This document shows, in pieces, positions 1-9,933 of a stretch of DNA of 64,000 bases (position 1 is the stretch's first letter; every line of letters begins with the position of its first letter). A program made the position numbers and the translations under genes. Source of the stretch: Luzula sylvatica (lineage: Eukaryota; Streptophyta; Magnoliopsida; Poales; Juncaceae); NCBI GenBank assembly GCA_946800325.1, contig OX326958.1, positions 71,979,264-72,043,263 on the forward strand, given 5' to 3'. The notes below the pieces were generated by a model that was not told where the DNA came from, did no database searches, and worked only from the letters and a program-made list of their open reading frames with translations.

Positions 1-414
1 AAAGTCACCCATAATGATAGAGTTAGGGTGGTTGACAATAAATTCTCGTATTTCTTTCCATATTTTCTGGTTTCTTTTTCTGCGAGGATCACCATATACT
101 CCTATGAAGAACCAGTTTGAACCAGGGGGTTTCACAGAGATTTCAGCAAAGATGAGATTTTGAGAGGAAGAGAGAATGGCGATGGAGAGAGAGGAGTCCC
201 AGAGGAGCCATAAGCCACCAGCTCGAGAATCTGATGAAGGCACAATCCAGGATTGTTTTAGAGGGAGAGATTTGACACGTTTGATGGCAGTAGGTTTTTT
301 ACACCGGGTTTCCGTGATAAATGCGACTTTGGCTCCGGTGCAGTGGAGATAGCGGCGGAGATGTGGAACTGCGGGGCCTCCACTACCCTGGCAGTTCCAC
401 GCAAAGATCTTCAT
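1..414 (-). CDS. LINE ORF2, N-terminal endonuclease part (runs off the window)
   Basis: Start of the LINE polyprotein; 138 codons are open from ATG at 414-412 to the window edge. The product would carry an apurinic/apyrimidinic-type endonuclease, which nicks the target, followed by reverse transcriptase outside the window. I read MKIFAWNCQGSGGPAV at the start, the typical plant LINE opening with the Asn of WNC. ITET at residues 33-36 carries the catalytic Glu, a VYGDPRRKRNQK block follows, and MGDF, the beginning of the GDFN motif, lies at the edge. No stop or frameshift is present in the visible part. The ATG overlaps the ORF1 stop codon by two bases, so ORF2 may be translated by termination-reinitiation. 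Confidence 0.88.
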   Translation of the reverse strand, partial: MKIFAWNCQGSGGPAVPHLRRYLHCTGAKVAFITETRCKKPTAIKRVKSLPLKQSWIVPSSDSRAGGLWLLWDSSLSIAILSSSQNLIFAEISVKPPGSNWFFIGVYGDPRRKRNQKIWKEIREFIVNHPNSIIMGDF

Positions 415-2282
415 TTATGGGGTGGCGACGATTGGGGGCTCGTCGCCTTGGCCTTCTTGGGTGTTGGAGAGGATAGAGATTGACTTGTGAGATGTTGGTG
501 GATGGTGGAGAGGGTTAAGGGGAGAATGGTCGAGGTACTTGTGGAATTATCTGAGAAGTGGGGAATAGACGGAGGGGGGGTGGTCTCAGTGAGCTGCCGT
601 TTTAGTGGCTTCTTGTTTGACAAGGTGTTTGATCGATCCATTGTAGTAGGTGGGCGGGGAAGAGATGCAAAGCAGGTAATCCATTTACCTTTACGGAGTT
701 TCAGGATGGATTTCAGTTTTTCAGTTCTTGCTCGATCAGCGTTTAGAGAGAGTGTGAGGAGTCTACTCATATCGGGGCATCCCGCTATCTCATGCCCTAG
801 TTTACCACAAAACAAGCATATACGCGATACTCGCTCATAAAGAAGATAAGATGTGATGTGGGAACCGTCCGGCATCCTGGCGAGCACTTTGTCTTTTACT
901 CCTTCGCGAACTGGCAGGTTTATTTTCACTTTGAAAAAAAATCTGCCATTGATGAAAGAGCATGATGGATTGGATACGGGTTCGCCTATGTGTCTAGCTA
1001 GGATTAGCATACCGTCTTCATTGAGAGTTTGTCGGGGGATTCCGTGGAACTGGACCCAGACAGGGAGAATGTCATTACACGGGTTCATGAGATCATCTTC
1101 ACAAGAGATCTTTTTGACCGTAATAAGGTCTTGTCTGAAGGACCAGGGACCCTGGGATAGGATTTTGTCGAGATCTTCTATGGACCGGAATTCAACCAGG
1201 AAAGAGTTATGTTGGAGCGGAGTAACGGAGGTATCGGGGTGGACATTCCAATTTCGTAGAATTGCCGAGGAGAATGAGCTTTCGAACACCGGTTTGTCGG
1301 AGATGACCTGAATGGATGCCAAGAGATCCCAGTTTCTTGTAGGTACTGCTGTTTGAGGGATCACGACGGATGAGGATGATGCTTGTTCGTCCGTAGCCAT
1401 TGCCATGAACTTGTTGATGAATGCTTCATCGGAAGAGAGGTGGGTATTTGCCATGTCGAGGGATATGGAATGAGATTGAGGAGAGGAGATGGGTGAGAGA
1501 AGAGAGAGTGGTGAGAGAGATGAAGAATGGTGAAGAGAGTAGGTTTGACGGCGGTGAGGGGGGATATACGTTCCAGAGAAATTGGAGCTGGAGTGAATAG
1601 AAGAAGAGTAGTAGTGATTGTTTGTTAAGTCATGGAATATGGGATTATTGGATGGGATATTGCCACGTGGTGATAGGTAGTCGGTGGGTATTGTTTTGGC
1701 ATTATTTAATTCTGAATGGGTTCTCGGGAGATGGGCTTTGTGCAGATACGTGTAAGGGGAAGAGTGGTTTGTCAGGTCGTTATACGTGGTATGATTTGTG
1801 TGGTCTAGTCTGAGTAATATATGACAGGGGCACGTGGGAGAGGACATTGGAAGGATATTTCTATTTTTGTTTTCTTTAACAGATTCTAGTGATATTGATT
1901 TTTTGTAGCATATGCTGAAATGGGTAATGGCCTGGGGGACAGCGTGTCTCTCCATTGGTGGGACTGCGCATGGGAGGAAAGTTAAATTTTGATTTTTCCA
2001 GTATATTTCATCTTCGATTAGCTGCACGCAGTTGAGCCAAGGTGGGACCTGGAGGAGGTATTGAGATTTGGGGAGACGTGATAGAGAAAAATCAGATGAT
2101 ATACCGCCGTATCGCCTTTGAAGCCATAATTTCATGGTGGTGATGGGAGGGATGAAGGAGGAGGTGGGGGAGCGGATGAGGATGTTGAGTTGGAGATCAG
2201 AGAGGACGGTGGTGAATGGTTCTTTGTTAGAGAAGAGGCAAAGTTTACGAGATATCTGCGGAGGAGATGATGGAAAGGACAT
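411..2282 (-). CDS. LINE ORF1 protein (DUF4283 + CCHC zinc knuckle)
   Basis: First open reading frame of a plant L1-type non-LTR retrotransposon, 623 residues and uninterrupted. ORF1 proteins of this class bind the element RNA and help assemble the ribonucleoprotein. Residues about 325-475 match the DUF4283 pattern of plant LINEs (FLVEFRSIEDLDKIL, then QGPWSF, then PVWVQFHGIP). A zinc knuckle follows, CX2CX4HX4C with C489, C492, H497 and C502. The C-terminus is rich in Pro, Ser, Thr and Lys. The first 276 residues are low-complexity Ser/Pro/His/Asn-rich sequence with no family match I recognise. An internal Met at residue 277 (codon at 1454-1452, MANTHLSSDEAF) resembles the usual beginning of such proteins and may be the true start, giving 347 residues. 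The stop overlaps the ORF2 start. The intact frame suggests a fairly young insertion. Confidence 0.85.
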   Translation of the reverse strand: MSFPSSPPQISRKLCLFSNKEPFTTVLSDLQLNILIRSPTSSFIPPITTMKLWLQRRYGGISSDFSLSRLPKSQYLLQVPPWLNCVQLIEDEIYWKNQNLTFLPCAVPPMERHAVPQAITHFSICYKKSISLESVKENKNRNILPMSSPTCPCHILLRLDHTNHTTYNDLTNHSSPYTYLHKAHLPRTHSELNNAKTIPTDYLSPRGNIPSNNPIFHDLTNNHYYSSSIHSSSNFSGTYIPPHRRQTYSLHHSSSLSPLSLLSPISSPQSHSISLDMANTHLSSDEAFINKFMAMATDEQASSSSVVIPQTAVPTRNWDLLASIQVISDKPVFESSFSSAILRNWNVHPDTSVTPLQHNSFLVEFRSIEDLDKILSQGPWSFRQDLITVKKISCEDDLMNPCNDILPVWVQFHGIPRQTLNEDGMLILARHIGEPVSNPSCSFINGRFFFKVKINLPVREGVKDKVLARMPDGSHITSYLLYERVSRICLFCGKLGHEIAGCPDMSRLLTLSLNADRARTEKLKSILKLRKGKWITCFASLPRPPTTMDRSNTLSNKKPLKRQLTETTPPPSIPHFSDNSTSTSTILPLTLSTIHQHLTSQSLSSPTPKKAKATSPQSSPPHK

Positions 2283-2299
2283 TGTTGCAATAGTGATTA

Positions 2300-2480
2300 C
2301 GATCGAGGAGTTTCTTCAGAGGAGTTTCTTCAATGGAGTTTCTTCACATCTTGAGTTTCTTCAATGGAGTTTCTTCAAATTTCTTCAATGGAGTTGATTT
2401 ATTTTCCTCAAATTTCTTCAATGGAGTTTCTTCAGAGGAGTTTCTTCAATGGAGTTTCTTCAAATTTCTTCACATTTTGA
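2300..2480. repeat. Short tandem repeats upstream of LINE ORF1
   Basis: Imperfect repeats of GGAGTTTCTTCA, alternating with CAAATTTCTTCA, fill this stretch just upstream of the LINE ORF1 start as read on the minus strand. They probably belong to the element's 5' untranslated region, where repeated promoter-like units are common in LINEs. The exact 5' end of the LINE is not visible. Confidence 0.6.
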
Positions 2481-2649
2481 TGGGGTTTCACTGATGGTAA
2501 GAACTATGGATACGTCATAAGAAATATATAAGAAACCTTATGAACTTCAACATCACAATTCACAATTCATAGGGCGAGAAATGCACTCTAGTCCTTTTAT
2601 TTTTTATTATTGAAATGCACTCTGCCCTCTCTTTCGCTGCTCTCTCTCT

Positions 2650-2651
<2 letters not shown>

Positions 2652-2711
<60 letters not shown>
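2652..2711. repeat. (CT)n microsatellite
   Basis: About 30 uninterrupted CT dinucleotides, preceded by shorter CT runs from about 2620. Confidence 0.97.
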
Positions 2712-2714
<3 letters not shown>

Positions 2715-4624
2715 TTATCTTGTTTCCGTTAGTAACCTAGTTCTTTAATCCAAGCTGATACACCAACAATTAAGATAGAAAAAAGTATATGGTGGGATAA
2801 ATTGGCATCAATTTACAAATTTTTTAATTGAATCTTAATTCAATCATGAAATCTAACAAGCCGAATTTGGATTGATTATTTTTGATGTTCATATCTTAAA
2901 GTAGGTAATTTAATTTGTTCAATATAGCTACGCGATGCTTCAAGTAGATCTTGTATTGATGCAAGTGTTTTTCATGTCTTTTTGTTTAAAAAATAGATAT
3001 GCATAGAACAAACTTAAAAATAGATAATTTAATATTTCCAATAATATATATTTAAAAAATATAAATATGCATATATGATAATATTCTATTACTTTAGAAC
3101 AAACTTAAAGTTAAATAGATATGCAATGCATTACAACCATACATTTATAGTTATGTTTATAAAAAAAAATAATGTTCATTGTAATGTGAATATTTGTATA
3201 TGTAGAAATATTATATGTATAATTAAAAAGTATTGTATAAATAAACCATAAATGTAAAAAAAGTATGGAATAAAATTCAATAAGAAAGAGAGGGGCTTTT
3301 ACGAGCACTTGATGCTCTCAAATTTGTATCCGTCCGATTAGCTCAAGATCTGATCTTCATTATTACAATTACAACTCCGTTTGTTTGTATTCTTCTCCGT
3401 TTCTCTTTCCTTCACTCTCAATAATTACTTTTCTTCCATTCATGCTGCCTTGTTTCTCTTGAATTAGATAGTCTAATGTAATGGTTTACTACTTATTTGA
3501 TTCTAAGTTAGGAAAAATATTTTGGCATAAATACTTTCAAAAAGTTAAAAGCCAAAAAATATTATTAGTTCATATACTTTATTATCCCGTTTGGTTCGTA
3601 CATATGTTTATTTGTTCCATTACAATTTACAATAAAATAAATACAAATTTGGAGACATTTTAAAATTTATAAACTAGCATATTTCTACTAAATTATTATT
3701 ATAATTTTTTTATAAAAAAATAAATAATTCATCTAAAAAATTATTAAAGTAATAATTCATAACCAACAAATATTATAAATTAAGTATTCTAAAATGGTTT
3801 ACCGAAATAAAAGTACACCAAATAGTTATGTAGGTAAAATATGTAATTCCGGTATTCTCATAAAAATATCATAAAATTTTTTATTGACAAAGAAAATTCA
3901 AGCATAAAAAAAACTATTGGAAAAATATAGAATGAAAGTTTTTATTGTCAAAAAATAATTCAAACATTAATATTTGTATAATAAAGTAAAACTGTCTATA
4001 CAAAAATACTTCTAGCATCAAATTAATGAAAACAAAGATAAATATAAGAAGAAAAATAACTTGTTCATACCAAGCATGTCATAAATAATTTTATATTATT
4101 TTAATTTATTACATAGTGTAAAACACAAGAATGAAAAATCATAAAAAATTATATAAAACAGGGAATTTTAACTCCAACACAAGAACGAAAATTCATAGAA
4201 AAATATCATCTCCTCGGTGTTTGTGAACCAAGTGCATCCCTGAACATCCAAAAGGGTTATGTCTGGACAGACTCCAACAGATAGCCAGCTAATTCTTATT
4301 TAATATTATATATTCACATTCTCATTCTACAAAGATATTACTAATGATGGTATGAAAGTATCAATTGTAAGAAAATCACTCATTAGCCAATGGTGATTGT
4401 TAGTAAAAGTGAGTAAAATTAAAACGTGAGTACTGAAGGCATGAAAGGATTCCGGTTGTATCCGCTTTTCCCCAAATATAACCGTACGACCATTCCCTGC
4501 GATTAATGAAGTGTGGAAAGTTTCATATATACCCTTTAAAAAGCAAAAAACAACAAATTTATCTGTCTAAAAAATGAAACAACGAACAGAAAAATTCATA
4601 TTTTAAAAAAAAATAAAAGGCCAA
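2712..4624. other. AT-rich intergenic DNA, no gene seen
   Basis: Very AT-rich sequence with frequent poly-A and poly-T runs and stops in all frames. The short open frames have biased, low-complexity translations and no recognisable domains. I found no RNA gene. Confidence 0.6.
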
Positions 4625-4993
4625 ATTTTATATGCATCCCTACAAAATTCCATAATTTCACGTATACCCTTTTAAAACGTGAAATATCATCAATATCCCT
4701 ACGGAACTACTAAAATTTCACATATGCCATTTTTGTTAAATTTCGGTAAACTATTCTTTAAAATTAACACTAATTGTTGTTTTTTCGATTTTTCCAACAT
4801 AAATATTATTCCATATTTACATAGGTAGCAAAATCGAAAAAATAAAAATTAACGATAATCTTAACGAATAGCTAACCGAAATTTAATAAAAAAGGCATTC
4901 ATGAAATTTTAGTAGTTTTGTAGGAGTATTCATGATATCTCACGTTTTGTAGGGTTATGCGTGAAATTATGAGATTTTGTAGAAGTGCATATG
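4625..4993. mobile_element. Foldback/MITE-like element (long inverted repeats)
   Basis: The two halves are imperfect inverted copies of each other. The left arm has TATGCATCCCTACAAAATTC followed by CATAATTTCACG; the right arm ends in the complement, with CGTGAAATTATGAGATTTTG and GTGCATATG. The similarity continues inward through AAATTTCGGT for about 180 bp per arm, leaving almost no unique loop. This suits a non-autonomous foldback transposon or hairpin MITE. No clear target duplication was found, so the ends are approximate and the superfamily is unknown. Confidence 0.65.
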
Positions 4994-6510
4994 AAAAAAA
5001 AAAATTCATTGTAAATTTTCACTGCAAGCTGAGCCTGAGGCAATGTTAACACACGTAGTTTTGTTATTTTTTCAGTGTATTATGACTTGAACTCATTTGT
5101 ACAAACTTACCTAAACATGAGCATATCTTATCTTACTTCAGCTTCTATTTTTCAAAAAACAAATTTACACAGTCTCAGTGTATCCATTACAAAAATTAAA
5201 AAATTGATACAATAACTGCAGATTATTTTATACGATAGGGTATGAGTTAATTATGTGTTGTGCATCCATGAAGAAAGAAGATCAAATGTCTCTTTTGTAA
5301 CCAGCTCACGAAAAAAAATGAAATTTTTTTTTTTTTTTTTACTACAGTTCTGTCCAACATATGGAGCACATGTATGTAAAATTATGCACTTCGATTCACT
5401 TAGAAGAGTTGCGAGCTTTCCTTGCGTTTATGACAAAAAATAGAAAGTACTCACTCCATCGTCGACGAATCATTTGTCTTGGGTTACTTTGCTAACAATG
5501 ATATGCATGTCCGTCGAAAGAATAAACAAAATACTTTTTCCAACACCAAATTCACATACACTAATCCAAGAATAAGTATACACAATCCTGAAAGACTATC
5601 ATGTTCGTGGATCCGCTAGAAAAAAAATATGCATGCAGACTTTAGTAAGCACGACAAAACGAAAATCAAGACAGTTCAAATCATGAGATATAATAATTCC
5701 AACTGATCGTGTGGATGCTTATTCTTGCCATGTATTGAAATATGACTATATTGCAATTGCAATTTGTAAAATCCCCTAATTATCCAGGAAAGCAGGATCC
5801 TATAATTATCGTATTTTCAAATTATGATCTTTCGTAATTGAATAAATTTTACAATTTAATTGCCAGCTTCGAAAATAAAAATAAAACAACCCAAAAATAA
5901 ATACAAGCGAAAAAAAAAATTACTATTCTTCTGCACATGTGCAATAATCACTCTTTCCAACAAAAATATCAATCGTCCGTTAAACATATTCGTTGAAAAC
6001 TTTTTTTTCCTGTTGAAACACGATGATCTGTCATTACACGAGTTCACCAAAATGCGTACATATAGATCTGAAAAACAATGAAAATGAAGACAACTCAAAT
6101 TCTTTTCCAACATATTGTTAGGACAAAACATGCACGTATGCGCGACTAGGAAAACCATATCTAGCATAAGCCATTCCATCTATTATATTGATGTCGAAGA
6201 AGTATTTGAGTATGCTCACTCCAATCATAAACCGGATGCGTAGGATCGATGAACCCTGTGTCTTTTATGTTCATGTCGAACCAATACTTGTGATTTCTCA
6301 CTGTAATCATACCTTTTCCTTGAACAAAAAATATTTGATTCTATACTTACTTCATATAACAAAACAATAGTTCCAATAATCATGATATACAAACAAATAA
6401 CACACAAATACAACAAGTCAAATTAAGGACACTATAACAAAAACAATGCAAACACCCAACCATATCCTATACCAATGGGTAATTATACCCTACCCCCATT
6501 TCCCCGCCCA
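4994..6510. other. Intergenic DNA, no gene seen
   Basis: AT-rich sequence with no reading frame resembling a known protein. A T18 homopolymer lies near 5323-5340. The small open frames overlap one another on opposite strands and lack domain signatures. Confidence 0.5.
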
Positions 6511-6710
6511 CCCTCGATATCATTAATTAATGGTTAACGAATGATTAATTAGCATTATCATTAACAAATATCCATTCGATTAACAATTAATTAATCCAGA
6601 TTAACCATTAATTAACTGTTACACATTATTTAATATTAAAAGTACATCCGATTAACCATTAATTTGGTTAATTAACCCATTAATTAATGATTAATTAGTA
6701 TATCGAGGGG
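6511..6710. mobile_element. MITE-like inverted repeat (TTAA-rich)
   Basis: A 200-bp unit bounded by CCCTCGATAT at 6511-6520 and ATATCGAGGGG at 6700-6710. Subterminal arms contain CATTAATTAATGG and its complement. The interior holds two direct copies of GATTAACCATTAATT. This looks like a small non-autonomous DNA transposon, but no convincing target duplication was seen. Confidence 0.5.
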
Positions 6711-6779
6711 GTACAATATATGCCCTCTATACCAATCATACAGAACAGTAATCGTACATAAATGAATAAAAAAAAAGTT

Positions 6780-6809
6780 AACCCGTGCAATAGCGCGAGT
6801 AAAAGCTAG
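6780..6809 (+). mobile_element. Possible Helitron 3' terminus
   Basis: The sequence ACCCGTGCAATAGCGCGAGT forms an imperfect GC-rich hairpin (stem CCCGTGC against GCGCGAG) and is followed by AAAAG and CTAG immediately before a T. Helitrons end in CTRR, with a short hairpin about ten bases upstream, and insert before T. No matching 5' TC end was identified upstream, so the extent of the element is unknown. Confidence 0.35.
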
Positions 6810-7163
6810 TTTAGATATATCTTTACTACTATCTTATAACAATAGTTGAAGTTTGTAAGACTTTAATAATAAGACAATTGACTAATCATAATTAGAAATA
6901 ACAATTAACTTTATTATATACCAGCAATAATGCTTCATTTTTGTTGAATTGTATTTTATGTGGTAATTAGTTCTTAATGATAGTTAAGGTAAGATGAATT
7001 TGAAACAATAATAAACAACATAAAACAAATGGCAAATTTGAGTTGTATATTTGGACAAGTGTGATGATATTTTAAAAGCGATATTTGGAGGTTGAGAGTA
7101 TTTTTTGAGAAAAATTGAAATATGATTCATTTTGTCTCTAATATTTAATACATATATCTGAAA

Positions 7164-8005
7164 GGGAAATTTTCAAAAAAACCCCTATCTTTTTTGGATA
7201 TTCTAAAAAAAACCCTATCTTTTTGGAAACTCCAAAAAACCCCCTCTACCAAACTTTTATTTTCAAATACCTATGGGGTTAAAATTAACCATGGATGGTG
7301 TTAATTTTTTTTTATGACCAAAATACCCTTCTTTTAACATATGTAGTAATTAAAAGAATATTTTTGTTATTTGTACTAATTTTTAAAAAGTCCTAATTTT
7401 TTTAGCTTATAATAATTAAAAAAAAAATTATCATATGTTATATTTATATAATTTTAATATTCATACATTATATATATTTGACTTTAATATTTTTTTTTCT
7501 TCAAAAACTAACATAAAATAATAATAAGATGCACATTAAAAAAACACCTTGCAAATATTTAAAAATTAAAATATCATGAAACTATTAAAAAAATACACAA
7601 AAGAAGAACGAAAATAAAAAAAACTAGAAATTTAAAGAAATATTTTTCTGTCAATATATTTTCAAGGTGTTTATTTTATAATTATCTGATGTTAATTTTT
7701 ATTGAATAATAAATGAAATATTAAAATTATACAAACACAACATTTAATAATTTTATTTGTGTGAAATCACTATATGTTAAAAAATAATTATGAATTTTCT
7801 TATAACTAATAAAATTAATGAAAAATTAACAAAAAATATACATGTGAAAATAGAAGGGTATTTTGGTCATAATTTTTTTTAACACCATTCATGATTAATT
7901 TTTAACACCATTCATGATTAATTTAATAGTTTTTTTGAGTTTCCAAAAAGATAGGAGGTTTCTTAGAATATCCAAAAAAGATAGGGGGTTTTTTAAAAAT
8001 TTCCC
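7164..8005. mobile_element. Non-autonomous Mutator-like element, degenerate target duplication
   Basis: Terminal inverted repeats begin GGGAAATTTTCAAAAAAACC on the left and read GGGAAATTTTTAAAAAACCC from the right. They continue through CTATCTTTTTTGGATATTCT and a second block with TTTTTGGAAACTC. Flanking 9-mers are tatctgaaa (7155-7163) and tatttgcaa (8006-8014), 7 of 9 identical, as expected of an aged 9-bp Mutator-type duplication. The interior is AT-rich with no transposase. Near the right end, a block around AACACCATTCATGATTAATT is duplicated in tandem (about 7882-7922). Confidence 0.65.
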
Positions 8006-8071
8006 TATTTGCAAATGATATTATAATTTTCTTTCAGAAGTTTTTATTTTTTTCTCTATTTACTTGATTAT

Positions 8072-8260
8072 TAGGGGTGGGCAAATGGTTTGATATATTT
8101 GGGAACCGAACCGAGCAGGTCGAATTCCGTTTAATCAGTTCGGTTTTTCAATTTATTTGGTTCGGTTCGGTTCAAAAATTAATATTGTTCGGTTCAAACG
8201 GTTCGGTTCGATTTTGGTATTTTTCAGAACCGATTGAACCGAATCGACCGAATTAATACT
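8072..8260. mobile_element. hAT-type MITE fragment (one end only)
   Basis: Starts TAGGGGTGGGCAAA, a terminus shared by many plant hAT non-autonomous elements, and continues with repeated GGTTCGGTTCGG and CGGTTCAAACGG motifs, also typical of that group. The complementary right terminus is absent, so the copy is truncated, probably at the junction with the copia remnant just downstream. Confidence 0.5.
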
Positions 8261-8307
8261 ATTGTTCACTTTTTTTATTATATTCATTTAAACAAAATAA
8301 AATAAAA

Positions 8308-8440
8308 CAAGACGATTGCCGATCTCCATGGGATGCTCAAGAAGTTTGAGTCGGAGATACTTAAGGCATCAGGAGAACCCAAAACAAGAGTTGCTAGGGA
8401 TGTCCTCGTGATTCAAGGAGGAATTCGGAAGAACCCAAAA
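8308..8440 (+). pseudogene. Ty1-copia gag-like fragment
   Basis: One plus-strand frame reads IADLHGMLKKFESEILKASG, then VARDVLVIQGGIRKN. This resembles the end of the copia Gag UBN2 region and the linker before its zinc knuckle. It has no start codon, is only about 44 residues long and runs straight into RNase H sequence in another frame. Assignment rests on pattern and context only. Confidence 0.4.
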
Positions 8441-8799
8441 CGGAGTACATTGCAGCTTCGGAAGTCGCAAAGGAGGCAGTTTGGGTCAAGAAGTTTGTGA
8501 CCGAACTTGGTGTCGCGCCGAGTATCTCGGAACCCGTGGCTGTGTATTGTGATAATACGGGAGCAATAGCACAGGCCAAGGAACCGAGATTGCATCATCG
8601 CTCCAAACACATCCTGCATAAATTCCACTTGATCCGTGAGATTTTACAAAGGCACGACGTTGTGATTTTGAAGATTGATACTGACGAGAACGTGGCGGAT
8701 CCGTTTACGAAGCCACTTCCAGTTGCGAAACATGATCGTCATGCTAGAACTATAGGTTTGAGATACCTAGAGGGGGGAAGTTGGAATGTAGTTATCTAA
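8398..8799 (+). pseudogene. Ty1-copia RNase H, C-terminal fragment
   Basis: C-terminal part of the pol polyprotein of a Ty1-copia retrotransposon; the RNase H removes genomic RNA during reverse transcription. From about 8441 the frame reads TEYIAASEVAKEAVW, then AVYCDNTGAIA with a catalytic Asp, HHRSKHILHKFHLIRE, and near the end ADPFTKPLP, all copia RNase H landmarks, closing with a natural stop at 8797-8799. The N-terminal part of RNase H and all of protease, integrase and reverse transcriptase are absent. The open frame begins just after a stop at 8395-8397. The sequence upstream of TEYIAAS does not fit RNase H and matches the gag-like fragment in another frame, so this is a deletion derivative with no coding capacity. 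Confidence 0.85.
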
Positions 8800-9922
8800 A
8801 ACAATAGTTGTTATGATTAGCTATGATTAGTTATGAGTTGTAAACGATGTATCATCCAAGACTTGTTCTATATTAGTGCATTTCAAAACTTTTTATTTTA
8901 TTTGCATTTATCTCTTATATGAAAATTTGTACGTGGTTGTGTACTTGGATTACACGAACCTTGATTTATGACTTGTGTGAGTGTCTACATGATATGTGAT
9001 CATGTTAAGTAAAACCGTCACATTTCAAAAGTTATATTTCAAAACGTCCCTAGTCACGATTAGGAAACTTATGTGATAAGTATATTTATTATAAGATAAG
9101 AGACTAACATGCACACTAGCATATTCGCTGAGGTGATGATTATGTTTTTCTAATCATAGGACAAATAATTTTTCAAATCGGGAATATGGATACGCATTAT
9201 GTTATGCATATTGTGACTTGACCAAAAGTGAGATACCATGATATGGTTTAGTCATTGTAGATGGAATCGTAACGAATGGGGTATTAGTTCTTCACACTTG
9301 AGATGATCATGGATCATTTTTCGTGCGTAACATGATGCTTAGATATATTCTTCCACTATCTGTAACAGGATGGTCATGGGATTATAATCGGGTATTATTT
9401 GAAACACGGAATTTGATGTGAGTCATCAAGATAGAAATTGTACCTTTCGAGAGAAAGAGATATCCCTTAGGCATATCGATGAATTGATCAACGAAACCTC
9501 TGGCCAGAGTCAATGATATTAATGATTAATATCGATTCTGTTTCTTGATTCAATTCGGTATCGAGACATAAGTTTAGTCAATCAAATTATAAGGGTGACT
9601 ATTACTGTGCCTTTTGATTGACGGATATCGTGAACAAAAGAACTAAACACCACCTTTCGAGATGGGTATAAATGATCACAATCATTTTTCGTTTTCAACA
9701 TGGAAAACCTATGATGGATTCTTTCCTAGATCCCTCTCATGACCCCGTGAACTTAGACATAAGTTTACTACCATTGCTTGATACGAACCAATGCGGTCAC
9801 ACATAGAGTTGTCTTATTTCGGACTTGAATACATAATCAATGCATATGTGATATACATAGATTTTCTCTAAACAAATGTGTATATGATATACATTAGTCC
9901 AATCTTTAGTTGGATTTAAAAT
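8800..9922 (+). other. Copia 3' untranslated/internal spacer
   Basis: About 1.1 kb between the RNase H stop and the polypurine tract. It has no long open frame and is less AT-rich than the flanking intergenic DNA. Long 3' spacers occur in some plant copia lineages; no envelope-like frame is evident here. Confidence 0.5.
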
Positions 9923-9933
9923 GAGTGGGAGAC
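9923..9933 (+). other. Polypurine tract of copia element
   Basis: GAGTGGGAGAC immediately before the LTR start TGAAGGAAATAC, the usual copia arrangement for plus-strand priming. A second purine run, AGAGGGGGGAAG at 8769-8780 near the RNase H stop, is a less likely alternative. Confidence 0.55.

Noticed and set aside
487..1813. Plus-strand open frames opposite LINE ORF1
   Set aside because: They are antisense to a frame with clear DUF4283 and zinc-knuckle motifs and show no domain of their own.
2300..2480. Relationship between the LINE-side TTTCTTCAA repeats and the satellite core TTTTCTTCAAAA
   Set aside because: Only about 9 bases are shared and both are low-complexity; flanking bases (GGAG against GTGG) and spacing differ.
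3111..6416. Short open frames in the AT-rich intergenic region
   Set aside because: Biased composition, opposite-strand overlaps and no recognisable motif.
8769..8780. AGAGGGGGGAAG as the copia polypurine tract with the LTR starting at 8781
   Set aside because: It lies within the RNase H reading frame before its stop, and a better tract plus TGAAGGAAATAC start is at 9923-9945; not fully excluded.
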